NCBI GenBank assembly: GCA_016296485.1
Contig: JAEDJF010000056.1
Span: forward strand, 1-9,735
DNA length: 9,735 nucleotides
Direction: 5' to 3'
From: Oscillospiraceae bacterium
GTDB taxonomy: Bacteria > Bacillota > Clostridia > Oscillospirales > Ruminococcaceae
The notes beneath the pieces are model-generated. The model had not been told where the DNA came from, did no database searches, and saw nothing but the letters and a program-made list of their open reading frames with translations. A program made the position numbers and the translations under genes. How positions within the stretch are numbered: the stretch's first letter is position 1; every line of letters begins with the position of its first letter. This document shows, in pieces, positions 1-7,972 of this stretch.

Positions 1-3000
1 TGTAATCGAGGACGAAGAGCTCGCCGCCCTCCTCAAAAACGCAGTCCGCCACGCCCTGGACGGTGATTTTGTCCTCAGGCGCGGCGCCCTCGTAGCCGAG
101 GTCCGCGGCGGGAAGGCTTCGGAGGAACCGAAGCTCCCGGCGCACAAACGGGGACTTTTCAATCCTTGAATAAAGCTCGCTCTCAAAAAACGTCTTTACC
201 TTTTCCGGGCTTATTGCCGCCGCCTCTTTTTCCGTCAAAAAGCGTCGGGCGCAAAGGCGGGAAATTTCGGCGGCGGGGTCGGCTTTCGCCGAGCCGAAGT
301 CGCAGAACTGCATAAAGGTGTGGAGGGCGGTTCCCCGCTCCGCGCCGGAAAGGGCGCCGCCCGTCGGGCGGGCGGAGAAAAGGAGCTTTTGGCGCATTTC
401 GCCGTGGGTGAGGGCGGAAACCCCCGCCTTTACGGGGATTTTCTCCGCCGCGGCGAAGGGATAGCGCCAGCTTTCCCGGGCGGCGAGGGTCGCTGCGACG
501 CTCTCGTCCGGCGCCGCCTTCGGCGTTTCGGCGGGGGCGGCGCTCTCCTCCGGGGCGTTTTCCTCCAAAGAAATTATTCCGAAAATCCAGCGGGTGTCGT
601 CCAAAATCACGCAGCTCTCCTCAAGCCCGGCGGCGGCGCGAAGGTCGGCGGCGTCCGGGTGGCGGAGAAGGGCGGTAAAGAGCCAGTCCGCCTCGCACCT
701 CGCGGCGGAGACGGAAAAGGGGTCCAGCCGACCGCCGCCCCGGGCGGCAGGGGCAAGGGATGAAAGATATTTTTCCGCGTCCCGCTTGGCGCAGGTTATC
801 ACGAGGTTCTCCTTCGCCCTCGTCAGGGCGACGTAAAGTATCCGCATTTCCTCAGCGAGGGAGAGGCGGCGAAGCTCGATTTTAAGGGCTTCCTGGGGGA
901 CGGTTGCGAAGCGGATTCCCGTCTCCTTGTCCCGCCGGGCGCAGGCGAAGCCCAGCTTCGGGTGGAGAAGGGGGCGGTCGGTGCGGTTGTCGAAATTGAA
1001 CTGCCGCCCGGTCCCGCAGAGAAAGACCACCGGGAACTCGAGCCCCTTTGAGCCGTGGACGGACATTATCCTTACGCAGTTCCCGCCGAAGCCCGAAAAG
1101 CCCGCCGGCGCAAGGTCGGCGCCGCTCTCTTCAAGGCGGGAGACGAAGCGGAGGAAGCCCGAAAGCCCGTGGGTTCCGGTTTCCTCCCGGTCGGCGGCGT
1201 ACTTCACCAAAAGCCGCAGATTCGCGAGCCGAAGCTCGCCGTTTTCGCAGCCGCGCATAATCTGGGGGTAGGAGGTGAGGGAATAGAGCCGCTCGATGAC
1301 CTCGTCCGCCCGGGAACAGGCGGCGAAGCGGCGAATTTCCGAAAGGACCTTAAGGAAATTCGCGGCTTTGGCGTTTCCGCCTTCGGCGGAAAGCTTCGCC
1401 GCCGAATATAGGGGGATTGAGCGGTCAACTAACCGGATTTCGGCGAGCTCGTCCGGGGTGAAGAGGAACATCTCGGAGAGCATCGCCCCGGCAAGGGGCA
1501 AATCAAGAAGGGGGTTATCCGCCGCCTTGAGCACGTCGAGCACCGCCGCCACCTCCGGCTGAGTGAGAAAGCCCGAGCCGTGCTCGCTCCGGCAGGCGAT
1601 TCCGCGCTTCCGAAGGGCGGAGACGAAAACGTCCCCCTGGGTTTTCATGGAGCGGAGAAGAATACAGATGTCCGAATAGCGAACCGGGCGGATTTCGTCC
1701 CCGGCCTTGACCGGGAGCCCCCCTAATACCATATTATATATACGCTCCGCGACGGCGGCGGCTTCCGCCTTGGCGGAGTCGCCCTCCGGCGCCTCAACGA
1801 GAAGGAGCTCGTTCCGGGTGATTCCGTCCTCCGGGAAGGAGGCTTCGGGAATGAGCATCTCCTCCGAAGTGTAGTCCATTTCGGCGGCTTCTTCGGACAT
1901 AATCTGTCCGAAAACGAAGTTCACCGCCCCGGCGACGCTCTTTCTGCTTCGGTAGTTGCGCCCGAGGATTATTGTTCCGGGGTAGTTTTCGCCGTCAAAA
2001 GGCGGCCACTTCCGGCGTTTTTCAAGGAAAAGCTCGGGCATCGCCTGGCGGAAACGGTAGATGCTCTGTTTCACGTCGCCGACGAAAAAGAGGTCGCCGC
2101 CCTTTGAAATCATCTCAAAAATTGTGTCCTGCGCCTTGTTTATATCCTGGCACTCGTCCACGAGAATGTAGTCGAAGCGCTTTGAAATTGCCTTCGCGGC
2201 GGCGGTGGGGATATAGCGCCCGTCGCCGGTCTTTTCCGTGAGCACCGAAAGGGTGAGCTGCTCAAGGTCGGAAAAGTCGAGCACCCGCCGCTCCCGCTTC
2301 TTTTCGGAATAGGTTCTGTCGTAGTCCATTGTGAGGGTGAAAAGGCATTTTATCTTCGGGTAAAGGTCCGCAACGTCCTCCCGGAAATCCGCTTCGGAGG
2401 CGGAAAAGAGTCCCAGGAGTTTCTTGACGCTGTCCTTGTATTCCTTCCGGGCGGCGGCAATCCTGTCTTTGAGCACGCAGTCAAATCCCCGGACGGTGGG
2501 CATACGCCCGAAAGCGCAGAGGGAGAGAGCCTTCCGAAAATCGTCCCAGCTTTCGCCCTTGCATCGGGCAAGAAGCCCTTTCAAAACGAGTATATCGTCC
2601 CCGAACATCGGGCAGTAGGGCTCGGCGCCGTTTTCGGCGCAGCTTTCGAGCATATACTCGGCGGAGGAGATGCCGCGCCTGAGCACGGACTCGGCGTAGC
2701 CGAGGAGGATTTTGCCCCAGACGGTTTCGGAGACGGGTATTTCCGGGTCGTACATCTCCGCCTTTTCCGACAGCCAGTCCTCATAGTGGGGCAGGGCGCG
2801 GATAAAACCGTGGAGAGTGAGCACCGCTTCGCCGAGCCCGGCGTCGCTCCGCCCGCCGCCGAGGGTCTCGGCAAGCTCAAAGAAGGTCTCGTCTCCCTCC
2901 CGGTAGCGGTTTTCGAGGGCTTCCTCCATGGCTTCGGCGGAAATCGCCTCCGCCTCCCGGTCGTCGGCGACCCGCACGTCCGGGGAGAGACCGAGGGCGC

Positions 3001-3349
3001 TGAAATTTTCGCGTATCACGTCAAGGCAGAAGGCGTGTATGGTGCTGATATGAGCACGCTCCATCAAAAGCTGCTGGCGGGAGAGTCGGGCGTTCTCCGG
3101 CTCCTTTGCGGAAAGCTCCGAAAGGGCGGCGCTTATGCGGCTTTTCATCTCCGCCGCAGCAAGGTTCGTAAAGGTCACGACGAGGAGCCGGTCCGCGTCA
3201 ACGGGGCTCTCCGGGTCCGTGAGCATGCGTATCACGCGCTCGACGAGGACGGCGGTTTTTCCGCTGCCCGCGGCGGCGGAAACCAGGAGGTTTCCACCAA
3301 GAGAGGTAATTGCCGAAAGCTGTTCCGGGTTCCAGTTCTTATTCGCCAC
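1..3349 (-). CDS. addA: AddA, helicase-nuclease subunit A (3' end cut by window edge)
   Basis: AddA is the motor subunit of AddAB, the Firmicutes counterpart of RecBCD, which resects double-strand breaks up to Chi and prepares 3' ends for RecA. Read from GTG at 3349, the frame stays open for 1116 codons to the left edge. Superfamily 1A helicase motifs appear in order: Walker A AAAGSGKT (residues 25-32), TFTN (59-62), IHAFC near 105, Walker B VDECQD (397-402), GDVKQSIYRFRQ (from 424), VHGSKGLEFP (from 764) and VALTRAKE (840-847). The C-terminal RecB-type nuclease has H1010 in GTALHTFMQ, D1102, and D1115-Y1116; the Lys expected next lies beyond the edge, and the one remaining base (A) fits a Lys codon. 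Bacillus AddA is about 1230 residues, so roughly 100 are missing. VDECQD, where VDEYQD is commoner, is a mild variant. The start overlaps the addB stop by 11 bp, implying translational coupling. Confidence 0.96.
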   Translation of the reverse strand, partial: MANKNWNPEQLSAITSLGGNLLVSAAAGSGKTAVLVERVIRMLTDPESPVDADRLLVVTFTNLAAAEMKSRISAALSELSAKEPENARLSRQQLLMERAHISTIHAFCLDVIRENFSALGLSPDVRVADDREAEAISAEAMEEALENRYREGDETFFELAETLGGGRSDAGLGEAVLTLHGFIRALPHYEDWLSEKAEMYDPEIPVSETVWGKILLGYAESVLRRGISSAEYMLESCAENGAEPYCPMFGDDILVLKGLLARCKGESWDDFRKALSLCAFGRMPTVRGFDCVLKDRIAAARKEYKDSVKKLLGLFSASEADFREDVADLYPKIKCLFTLTMDYDRTYSEKKRERRVLDFSDLEQLTLSVLTEKTGDGRYIPTAAAKAISKRFDYILVDECQDINKAQDTIFEMISKGGDLFFVGDVKQSIYRFRQAMPELFLEKRRKWPPFDGENYPGTIILGRNYRSRKSVAGAVNFVFGQIMSEEAAEMDYTSEEMLIPEASFPEDGITRNELLLVEAPEGDSAKAEAAAVAERIYNMVLGGLPVKAGDEIRPVRYSDICILLRSMKTQGDVFVSALRKRGIACRSEHGSGFLTQPEVAAVLDVLKAADNPLLDLPLAGAMLSEMFLFTPDELAEIRLVDRSIPLYSAAKLSAEGGNAKAANFLKVLSEIRRFAACSRADEVIERLYSLTSYPQIMRGCENGELRLANLRLLVKYAADREETGTHGLSGFLRFVSRLEESGADLAPAGFSGFGGNCVRIMSVHGSKGLEFPVVFLCGTGRQFNFDNRTDRPLLHPKLGFACARRDKETGIRFATVPQEALKIELRRLSLAEEMRILYVALTRAKENLVITCAKRDAEKYLSSLAPAARGGGRLDPFSVSAARCEADWLFTALLRHPDAADLRAAAGLEESCVILDDTRWIFGIISLEENAPEESAAPAETPKAAPDESVAATLAARESWRYPFAAAEKIPVKAGVSALTHGEMRQKLLFSARPTGGALSGAERGTALHTFMQFCDFGSAKADPAAEISRLCARRFLTEKEAAAISPEKVKTFFESELYSRIEKSPFVRRELRFLRSLPAADLGYEGAAPEDKITVQGVADCVFEEGGELFVLDY

Positions 3350-6300
3350 AGGGCCTTCCCCCTTTCGCCATTCTATAAAATTCGTCGTCTTTAAATTTTT
3401 CGTGGAGGACGAAGGGCGAATCCTCACCCCGGCGGCAGACCGAGCGGAACGAGCACCGGTCGCAGGAGAGGTCGTTTCCCTTCTTGTAGGGGAGGGCTGC
3501 GATTTTGCCGCCACCCAGCTCCTTTGCCATTTCTATGAGCAGGGAGTCCACGTGCTCCTTGATTTCGCCAAGCTGGGCGAGGGTCGCGAGGGAGCCGGAA
3601 GGTCCGTTTTTGGTCTCCTTCGCGGGAATGAAAACGCCCCCGAGCCCCGGCTCCATGGCGTTGAGCACGGCTTTGTCGTCAATTAAGAGACCGTTCATCC
3701 TGAAGGTCTCGCCGAGGGCGGCTTTGCCCCCTTCGGCGATGTCGCCCCGGGGCATTGTGATGACCGAATCCCGGGCGGGCATATAGAGAACTCCCGCCGG
3801 GAGGGCGTTCGCAAGACCGCCCCGCCCGCCGCTCTGTATTGAGAAGAGATAGACGAGCATCTGGATATTGATTCCGTAGAAAACGTCGCAGAGCTCGAAT
3901 TTTTTCGAGCCGGATTTGTAGTCAACAACCCGGACCCAGCGTTTTCCGTCCCGGTTGAGCACGTCGACGCGGTCGATTTTTCCTTCGACGGTTATCTCCT
4001 TTCCGCCGGGGGTCAGAAGGCGGTAGGCGGAAACCTCGCCCTCGCCGCCCACGGGAAGCTCGAAGGCGTAGGGCTCGAATTCCGAAAGGCGGAACTCCTC
4101 CCCAAGGCGGCGGAGCAGACGGAAAAGGAAGCCCGCCATACGCTTATAAAGGTACATAAAGCGGCTCGTCTTGTCCTTTTCCGAGCCGAAAACGCTGTCC
4201 ATATAGTCCTTGAGCACCGAGTCAATCTCGGCGCGAAGGGCAGAGTCCGAAAGGGTGCCAAGCCCCGCGCCTCCGTGGACAGAGACAATCTGCTGGAGGA
4301 CGCTGTGGATAAGGCTTCCGGCGGAAAGGGGCGAAAGCTCCGCCTTTTGTCTCTCCTTGAGGGAGAGACCGTACTTGAGAAAATAGGAAAAGGGGCAGCT
4401 TTCGTAGGTTTCAATCTTCGTCGGGGAGAGGAAAAGCTTGGAGCCGAAAAGCCTTTCGGCGTTTTCCCGCTCTTTGAGCACGAAGCTCTCGGGAAGGACG
4501 GCGCCGCCGAGCTTTTCGGCTTTTTCCCGCCAGATCGGGCGGGAGAGGAAGTAGTTTTTGAGCGCTTCCGAAGCGGGGGTCGAGCTGCCGCCGAAGGCGG
4601 CAAGGCGCTCGAAAGCAAAATTTTCGCAGCAGAGCCAGAAGCTCTCCGGAAGGTCGGAGGTTTTGAGCACCGAAAGGGGCGCAACGGCGTCAGAAAGCCG
4701 CCGCACGAGCACGGAGGGGCTTTGCTCCCCGAAGGCGCAGTCGTATTTCGGGTAGCTTACGAAGAGCTTTTCCGAGGGAGCGGTAAAGGCGGTAAAGGCG
4801 TACATTCTCTCGGAGAGAAGGGCGTCGTTTTCCCCTTCGCCGAGGTCGAGACCCAGGGCGGACATCTCCCGCCGCTCGCTCTCGGTAAAGAGACCGCCGG
4901 AGACGGGACGGGCGGGGAAAACGCCGTCCGCCGCGCCGATTATGAAAACAGCCTTCGGCGCGCCGGGGCGGATTCGGTCGGCGGTTCCCGCCGAAACGCA
5001 GTCCAGCGTCTGGGGAAGAGTACCGATTTTGGCGCTCATAAGCGCCAGCTCGAAGAGCCGTGAGGTGGACTCGTCCCCAAGGCGAACGCCCCGGAGGGCG
5101 GCGGAAAACTTGTCGAGGAGGGAAATAAGGTAGCTCCAGAAGCTGTCCAGCTCCTCGGCGAAGGCAAGGTCCCCCTCCGCCGCGAAGGAGTCGTAGAGCC
5201 GGCGAAGCCCGTCGGTGACTTTACATTCGGTCATATAGTCGAAAAGGGCGGCGGAAAATTCCGCGCCGTCCGCGCCGGAAAGGCGGCTCTTGAGCCGCCC
5301 GAGAGGGTTGCAAAGGGCGCGGCGCACGGAGTTTATCCGCTCGAGGGGCGCTATGTCCTCCGGCGTCATTTCCGAAAAGCCCCGGGGGCTCCCGGTGAAG
5401 TCCGAGAGGAAGAGCCGACCCCTTATGTTCCAGATAAAGCAGTAGTTTTCAAACTCCGCCGCGTCCTCCGCCGAAACCGGGAGGATGCCCGTTTTGAGAA
5501 TCCGCATAACGTCCCCGGGGTCGAAGCCGCCCCGGACGGCGGAAAGGCTCGCCGTAACGAAGGCGGCGAGGGGGTGGGACGAGAGCTCGGCGGGCTTGTC
5601 CATATAGAGCGGTATTCCGGCGCGCTCGAAGGCGGCGGGAAGGGCGTGGGAATACTGGGAGAGGTCCCGGGCGATTACCGCCATCTCCCGCCAGCGCATT
5701 CCACCCTCCGCAAGGAGCCGCGCCTCGCAGGCGACGAAGTTCGCCTCATCGTAGGGGTCGGCGGCGGCGACGAGCCGAACGGCTCCGTCGTTCCCCCTTT
5801 CGGGGGAACCCCCGGGCTGCAGGAAGTTTTCCTCGAGGTCGATTAAAGCGCCGGGGCGGGAATCCGTTTCCGGCAGGGCGAGAATCGGGGGCGCAACCCG
5901 GGCGGCCGCCGCCCTCGCCATGTTTTCAAGGCGGGAGGCGGTGCGCTGGGTCTTGGAGAAAAGACCCGAGCCGCCGGTGCGGTCGTAAATGTCCGGGCAG
6001 CAGAGGCTGACGGTGACAAAGGGGGACTGCTCGAGAATGATGCGAAGGAGCTTATATTCGCTCCCGGTGAAGCCGGTGAAGTTATCGATATAGACGTTCT
6101 TTTCGGAGAAGAAGTCCCGCTCGGCGAGCATATCGCAGGCTCTCGAAATATCGGTCAGAGGGTCCAGCCAGCTCTTTTCAAGGAGGGCGTCGTAGAGGGT
6201 AAAGACGGCGGCAAGGTCGAGAGCCTTGTCGGAGAGGGCGCCCTCCGGGGCGTTTTCCGCGAGGGAGAGAAGGTCGCTTGGGGTGATTCCGGCGTTTTTG

Positions 6301-6668
6301 AGCTCCGCGTCGGTCTCAACGAGTTTTTTGACGAAAGGGGCGCCCCGGGCGGATTTTTTATAGTACTTAAGGTTTTCGGCGCAGCCCGAGAGGGCGGCGC
6401 CCATTAAAAGGAGCTTCGTCGTGTCGTCGGAATATTCCCCGGCGATGCCGCCGAAGGCGCGGAAAACGCTGTTGCAAAGGCGGGAAAAGCTGAGGACCTC
6501 CACCCGCTGGGCGCCCTCGGGTCCGAGAAAGTCCCCGAGGAGCTTTTCGCTCTCGAAGGAGAACTGCTCCGGGACGATCAGGTACGAGGGCGCGCCGGCG
6601 GACTTTATTTCGGAATAAAGCCGCTCCCGCCTTGCTTTTTCGTTTGTGCCGATGATGAAGCGCAGCAT
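3339..6668 (-). CDS. addB: AddB, helicase-nuclease subunit B (Fe-S nuclease, Walker A lost)
   Basis: AddB partners AddA. In characterised AddAB it recognises Chi, carries a second nuclease domain and is not the motor. The ATG at 6668 is preferred because AAAAGGAGG lies 8 nt upstream; an in-frame TTG two codons earlier is only 2 nt from that site. The product is 1109 residues, close to Bacillus AddB (about 1166). The family pattern is clear: IVPEQFSFESEK and VLSFSRL near the N-terminus, a C-terminal RecB-type nuclease with D899 and D916-Y917-K918 (VVDYKSG), and the four iron-sulfur cysteines C758 (ESCPF), C1069, C1072 and C1078 (one upstream, then C-x2-C-x5-C). The oddity is the N-terminus, MLRFIIGTNEKARRERL, where the family normally has G-x-x-G-x-G-K-T/S; no P-loop is visible. 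First gene of the addBA operon. Confidence 0.95.
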   Translation of the reverse strand: MLRFIIGTNEKARRERLYSEIKSAGAPSYLIVPEQFSFESEKLLGDFLGPEGAQRVEVLSFSRLCNSVFRAFGGIAGEYSDDTTKLLLMGAALSGCAENLKYYKKSARGAPFVKKLVETDAELKNAGITPSDLLSLAENAPEGALSDKALDLAAVFTLYDALLEKSWLDPLTDISRACDMLAERDFFSEKNVYIDNFTGFTGSEYKLLRIILEQSPFVTVSLCCPDIYDRTGGSGLFSKTQRTASRLENMARAAAARVAPPILALPETDSRPGALIDLEENFLQPGGSPERGNDGAVRLVAAADPYDEANFVACEARLLAEGGMRWREMAVIARDLSQYSHALPAAFERAGIPLYMDKPAELSSHPLAAFVTASLSAVRGGFDPGDVMRILKTGILPVSAEDAAEFENYCFIWNIRGRLFLSDFTGSPRGFSEMTPEDIAPLERINSVRRALCNPLGRLKSRLSGADGAEFSAALFDYMTECKVTDGLRRLYDSFAAEGDLAFAEELDSFWSYLISLLDKFSAALRGVRLGDESTSRLFELALMSAKIGTLPQTLDCVSAGTADRIRPGAPKAVFIIGAADGVFPARPVSGGLFTESERREMSALGLDLGEGENDALLSERMYAFTAFTAPSEKLFVSYPKYDCAFGEQSPSVLVRRLSDAVAPLSVLKTSDLPESFWLCCENFAFERLAAFGGSSTPASEALKNYFLSRPIWREKAEKLGGAVLPESFVLKERENAERLFGSKLFLSPTKIETYESCPFSYFLKYGLSLKERQKAELSPLSAGSLIHSVLQQIVSVHGGAGLGTLSDSALRAEIDSVLKDYMDSVFGSEKDKTSRFMYLYKRMAGFLFRLLRRLGEEFRLSEFEPYAFELPVGGEGEVSAYRLLTPGGKEITVEGKIDRVDVLNRDGKRWVRVVDYKSGSKKFELCDVFYGINIQMLVYLFSIQSGGRGGLANALPAGVLYMPARDSVITMPRGDIAEGGKAALGETFRMNGLLIDDKAVLNAMEPGLGGVFIPAKETKNGPSGSLATLAQLGEIKEHVDSLLIEMAKELGGGKIAALPYKKGNDLSCDRCSFRSVCRRGEDSPFVLHEKFKDDEFYRMAKGGRPCGE
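3354..3364 (-). promoter_or_regulatory. Ribosome binding site of addA, inside the addB end
   Basis: On the minus strand a purine run reading AAGGGGGAAGG lies just before the GTG at 3349. The G5 block is 8 nt and the AAGG block 4 nt from the start. It sits inside the last codons of addB. No ATG lies between it and the first conserved AddA residues (NWNPEQLSAI), so the GTG is the only reasonable start. Confidence 0.7.
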
Positions 6669-6676
6669 TGGCAAAG

Positions 6677-6685
6677 CCTCCTTTT
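6677..6685 (-). promoter_or_regulatory. Ribosome binding site of addB
   Basis: Minus-strand AAAAGGAGG ends 8 nt before the ATG at 6668, which is ideal spacing. Only 2 nt separate it from the upstream TTG at 6674, so it decides the start in favour of the ATG. Confidence 0.85.
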
Positions 6686-6702
6686 AAGAGGGAAATAAGA
6701 TA

Positions 6703-6722
6703 AAGATATAATAACATATCTT
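6703..6722. repeat. Inverted repeat over the addBA promoter, possible operator
   Basis: AAGATAT (6703-6709) and ATATCTT (6716-6722) form a perfect 7-bp inverted repeat with a 6-nt spacer. The right arm can also pair with a second upstream copy, ATAAGATA (6695-6702) with TATCTTAT (6717-6724). It covers the proposed -10 and most of the spacer of the addBA promoter, where a repressor could act. It does not resemble the Gram-positive LexA box (GAAC-N4-GTTC). In such AT-rich DNA chance is a real alternative. Confidence 0.35.
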
Positions 6723-6731
6723 ATGTGTAAA
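6703..6731 (-). promoter_or_regulatory. Probable addBA promoter
   Basis: On the minus strand TTTACA (6726-6731, 5/6 match to the sigma-A -35) is followed after 17 nt by TATCTT (6703-6708, 4/6 to the -10). Transcription would begin near 6696, giving a leader of about 28 nt that includes the ribosome binding site. An alternative -10, TATTAT (6708-6713), has only a poor -35. The region is strongly AT-rich compared with the genes. Assigned by eye. Confidence 0.45.
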
Positions 6732-6771
6732 ATAAAGTACATAGCGGCGGGGAAAAGCGGAAGAAAACAAT

Positions 6772-6800
6772 TTGACTGTTCTCCTTTCCCGTGATAGAAT
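6772..6800 (+). promoter_or_regulatory. Sigma-A type promoter of the DUF1294-rlmA-TSCPD operon
   Basis: TTGACT (6772-6777) and TAGAAT (6795-6800) each match the consensus at 5/6 and are separated by exactly 17 nt. The predicted transcription start is near 6807. This puts the GTG at 6791 inside the promoter and upstream of the message, so the first usable start is the GTG at 6836. Confidence 0.8.
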
Positions 6801-6835
6801 ATATAAAAATCCTTTTCAGAAAGGGGACTGCCCCG

Positions 6836-7135
6836 GTGGAAATAATCGCGGTTTACTACATAATAATAAACGCTGCCGCCTTCGTAATCTACGGCGCGGA
6901 TAAGTTCTTCGCAAAGAAAAGCATGCGCCGGGTTCCGGAGAAAACCCTTCTCGGGCTTGCCCTTTTGGGCGGCGCCTTCGGCGCTTTCGCCGGAATGTAT
7001 ATCTTCCGCCACAAGACGAAGCACCTTAATTTTAAAATCCTCGTGCCGGCGTTCGCCGTTCTCCATATACTGATAATCGCGTTTCTCGCAAACGGCGGCG
7101 AAATTCCCGACTGGGTGCTGGAGGGGGCGCTATGA
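6836..7135 (+). CDS. DUF1294 family small membrane protein
   Basis: A 99-residue membrane protein of the DUF1294 family; its function is not established. The GTG at 6836 is chosen because AAAGGGGA (6820-6827) lies 8 nt upstream and because the in-frame GTG at 6791 falls inside the promoter. Family marks are DK (22-23), RRVPEKTLL (31-39), ALLGG (42-46), GMY (53-55) and FRHKTKH (57-63). Three hydrophobic stretches, about residues 3-20, 38-57 and 66-86, suggest three membrane passes with the conserved basic and Pro-Glu-Lys segments in the loops. The length fits the family (roughly 85-120). The gene ends in an ATGA overlap with rlmA, so the two are probably translated together. Family assignment rests on motif recall. 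Confidence 0.85.
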   Translation: MEIIAVYYIIINAAAFVIYGADKFFAKKSMRRVPEKTLLGLALLGGAFGAFAGMYIFRHKTKHLNFKILVPAFAVLHILIIAFLANGGEIPDWVLEGAL

Positions 7136-7956
7136 GCGCCTTTCTCTGCCCAATCTGCCGTTTGCCCCTTGAAAAGGACGAGCGCCGCCTTTTCTGTGAG
7201 CACGGGCACAGCTTCGACCTTGCTTCCGAGGGGTACGTCCACCTTCTCCCGCCCAACAAGATGAACTCAAAGGTTCCGGGGGACAGCAAGGAGATGGCGG
7301 CTTCCCGCTCCGCTTTCCTCGGAAAAGGCTACTATAAGCCCCTTTTGGACGCCATTTCGGGCTGCGTGCTCGGGCTCGCCGAAGGCGGGGAAATCTCCGT
7401 GCTCGACTGCGGCTGCGGCGAAGGGTACTACACCGCGGGGCTTCTTGAAGCCCTCAAAAAAGGCGGCGTTAAGCCGAAAATCGTCGGCGTCGATATAAGC
7501 CGCCCGTCGGTTCGGCGCGCCGCGAAGCGAAGCCGGGAGATTGAATTCGCCGTGGCGTCGGTCTTCGACCTTCCGCTTTTGTGCTCAAGTTTCGACGTTC
7601 TCGTCAACGTATTCAGCCCCCTCGCCCTTGAGGAGTACCTTCGGGTGCTCAAACCCTCCGGCTACTACGTTTACGTCGTTCCCGGACCCCGCCACCTCTG
7701 GCAGCTAAAGGCGGCGGTCTATGACCGCCCCTATGAAAACCGGGAGGAGGACACCCCCTACGACGGCTTTGAGCACGTCAAAGCCGTCCCGGTCCGCTTT
7801 GAGATGGATATGGATAACAAGGAGGACATTTCAGCCCTTTTCCAGATGACGCCCTACTACTGGAAAACCTCCGCCGCGGGCGCCAAAAAGCTTGAAAAGC
7901 TCGATTCCCTAAAGACGGAAGCGGCTTTCGACATACATATTTACCGTAAAAAATAA
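7132..7956 (+). CDS. rlmA: RlmA-type 23S rRNA (guanine-N1) methyltransferase
   Basis: This SAM-dependent methyltransferase (274 residues) probably methylates N1 of a guanine in 23S rRNA hairpin 35 (G745 in E. coli RlmA, G748 for the Gram-positive RlmA-II/TlrB type). An N-terminal zinc-binding site is visible as C6, C9, C22 and H26, spaced as in E. coli RlmA. The family segment around KVPGDSKEMAASRSAFLGKG (48-67) follows, then the Rossmann SAM motif VLDCGCGEGYY (90-100), an acidic residue at strand 2 (D121 in GVDIS), NVFSPL (149-154) and MTPYYWK (249-255). GGAGG at 7120-7124 is 7 nt before the ATG. The start overlaps the preceding stop by 4 bp. Sequence alone does not show which guanine is modified or whether the gene affects tylosin or mycinamicin sensitivity. 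Confidence 0.92.
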   Translation: MSAFLCPICRLPLEKDERRLFCEHGHSFDLASEGYVHLLPPNKMNSKVPGDSKEMAASRSAFLGKGYYKPLLDAISGCVLGLAEGGEISVLDCGCGEGYYTAGLLEALKKGGVKPKIVGVDISRPSVRRAAKRSREIEFAVASVFDLPLLCSSFDVLVNVFSPLALEEYLRVLKPSGYYVYVVPGPRHLWQLKAAVYDRPYENREEDTPYDGFEHVKAVPVRFEMDMDNKEDISALFQMTPYYWKTSAAGAKKLEKLDSLKTEAAFDIHIYRKK

Positions 7957-7972
7957 AAAGGAGATAGAATCA

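Noticed and set aside
4275..5063. Long open frame on the plus strand opposite addB (262 codons), with others such as 2786-3394 and 320-763
   Set aside because: They are antisense to well-supported addA/addB codons, have low-complexity Gly/Arg/Glu-rich products and no family likeness; GC-rich coding DNA commonly leaves such open antisense frames.
6672..6674. TTG as start codon of addB
   Set aside because: Only 2 nt from the AGGAGG site, while the ATG six bases on has 8-nt spacing and gives the usual family N-terminus.
6703..6722. LexA/SOS box before addB
   Set aside because: The inverted repeat AAGATAT-N6-ATATCTT lacks the GAAC/GTTC half-sites of the Gram-positive LexA operator.
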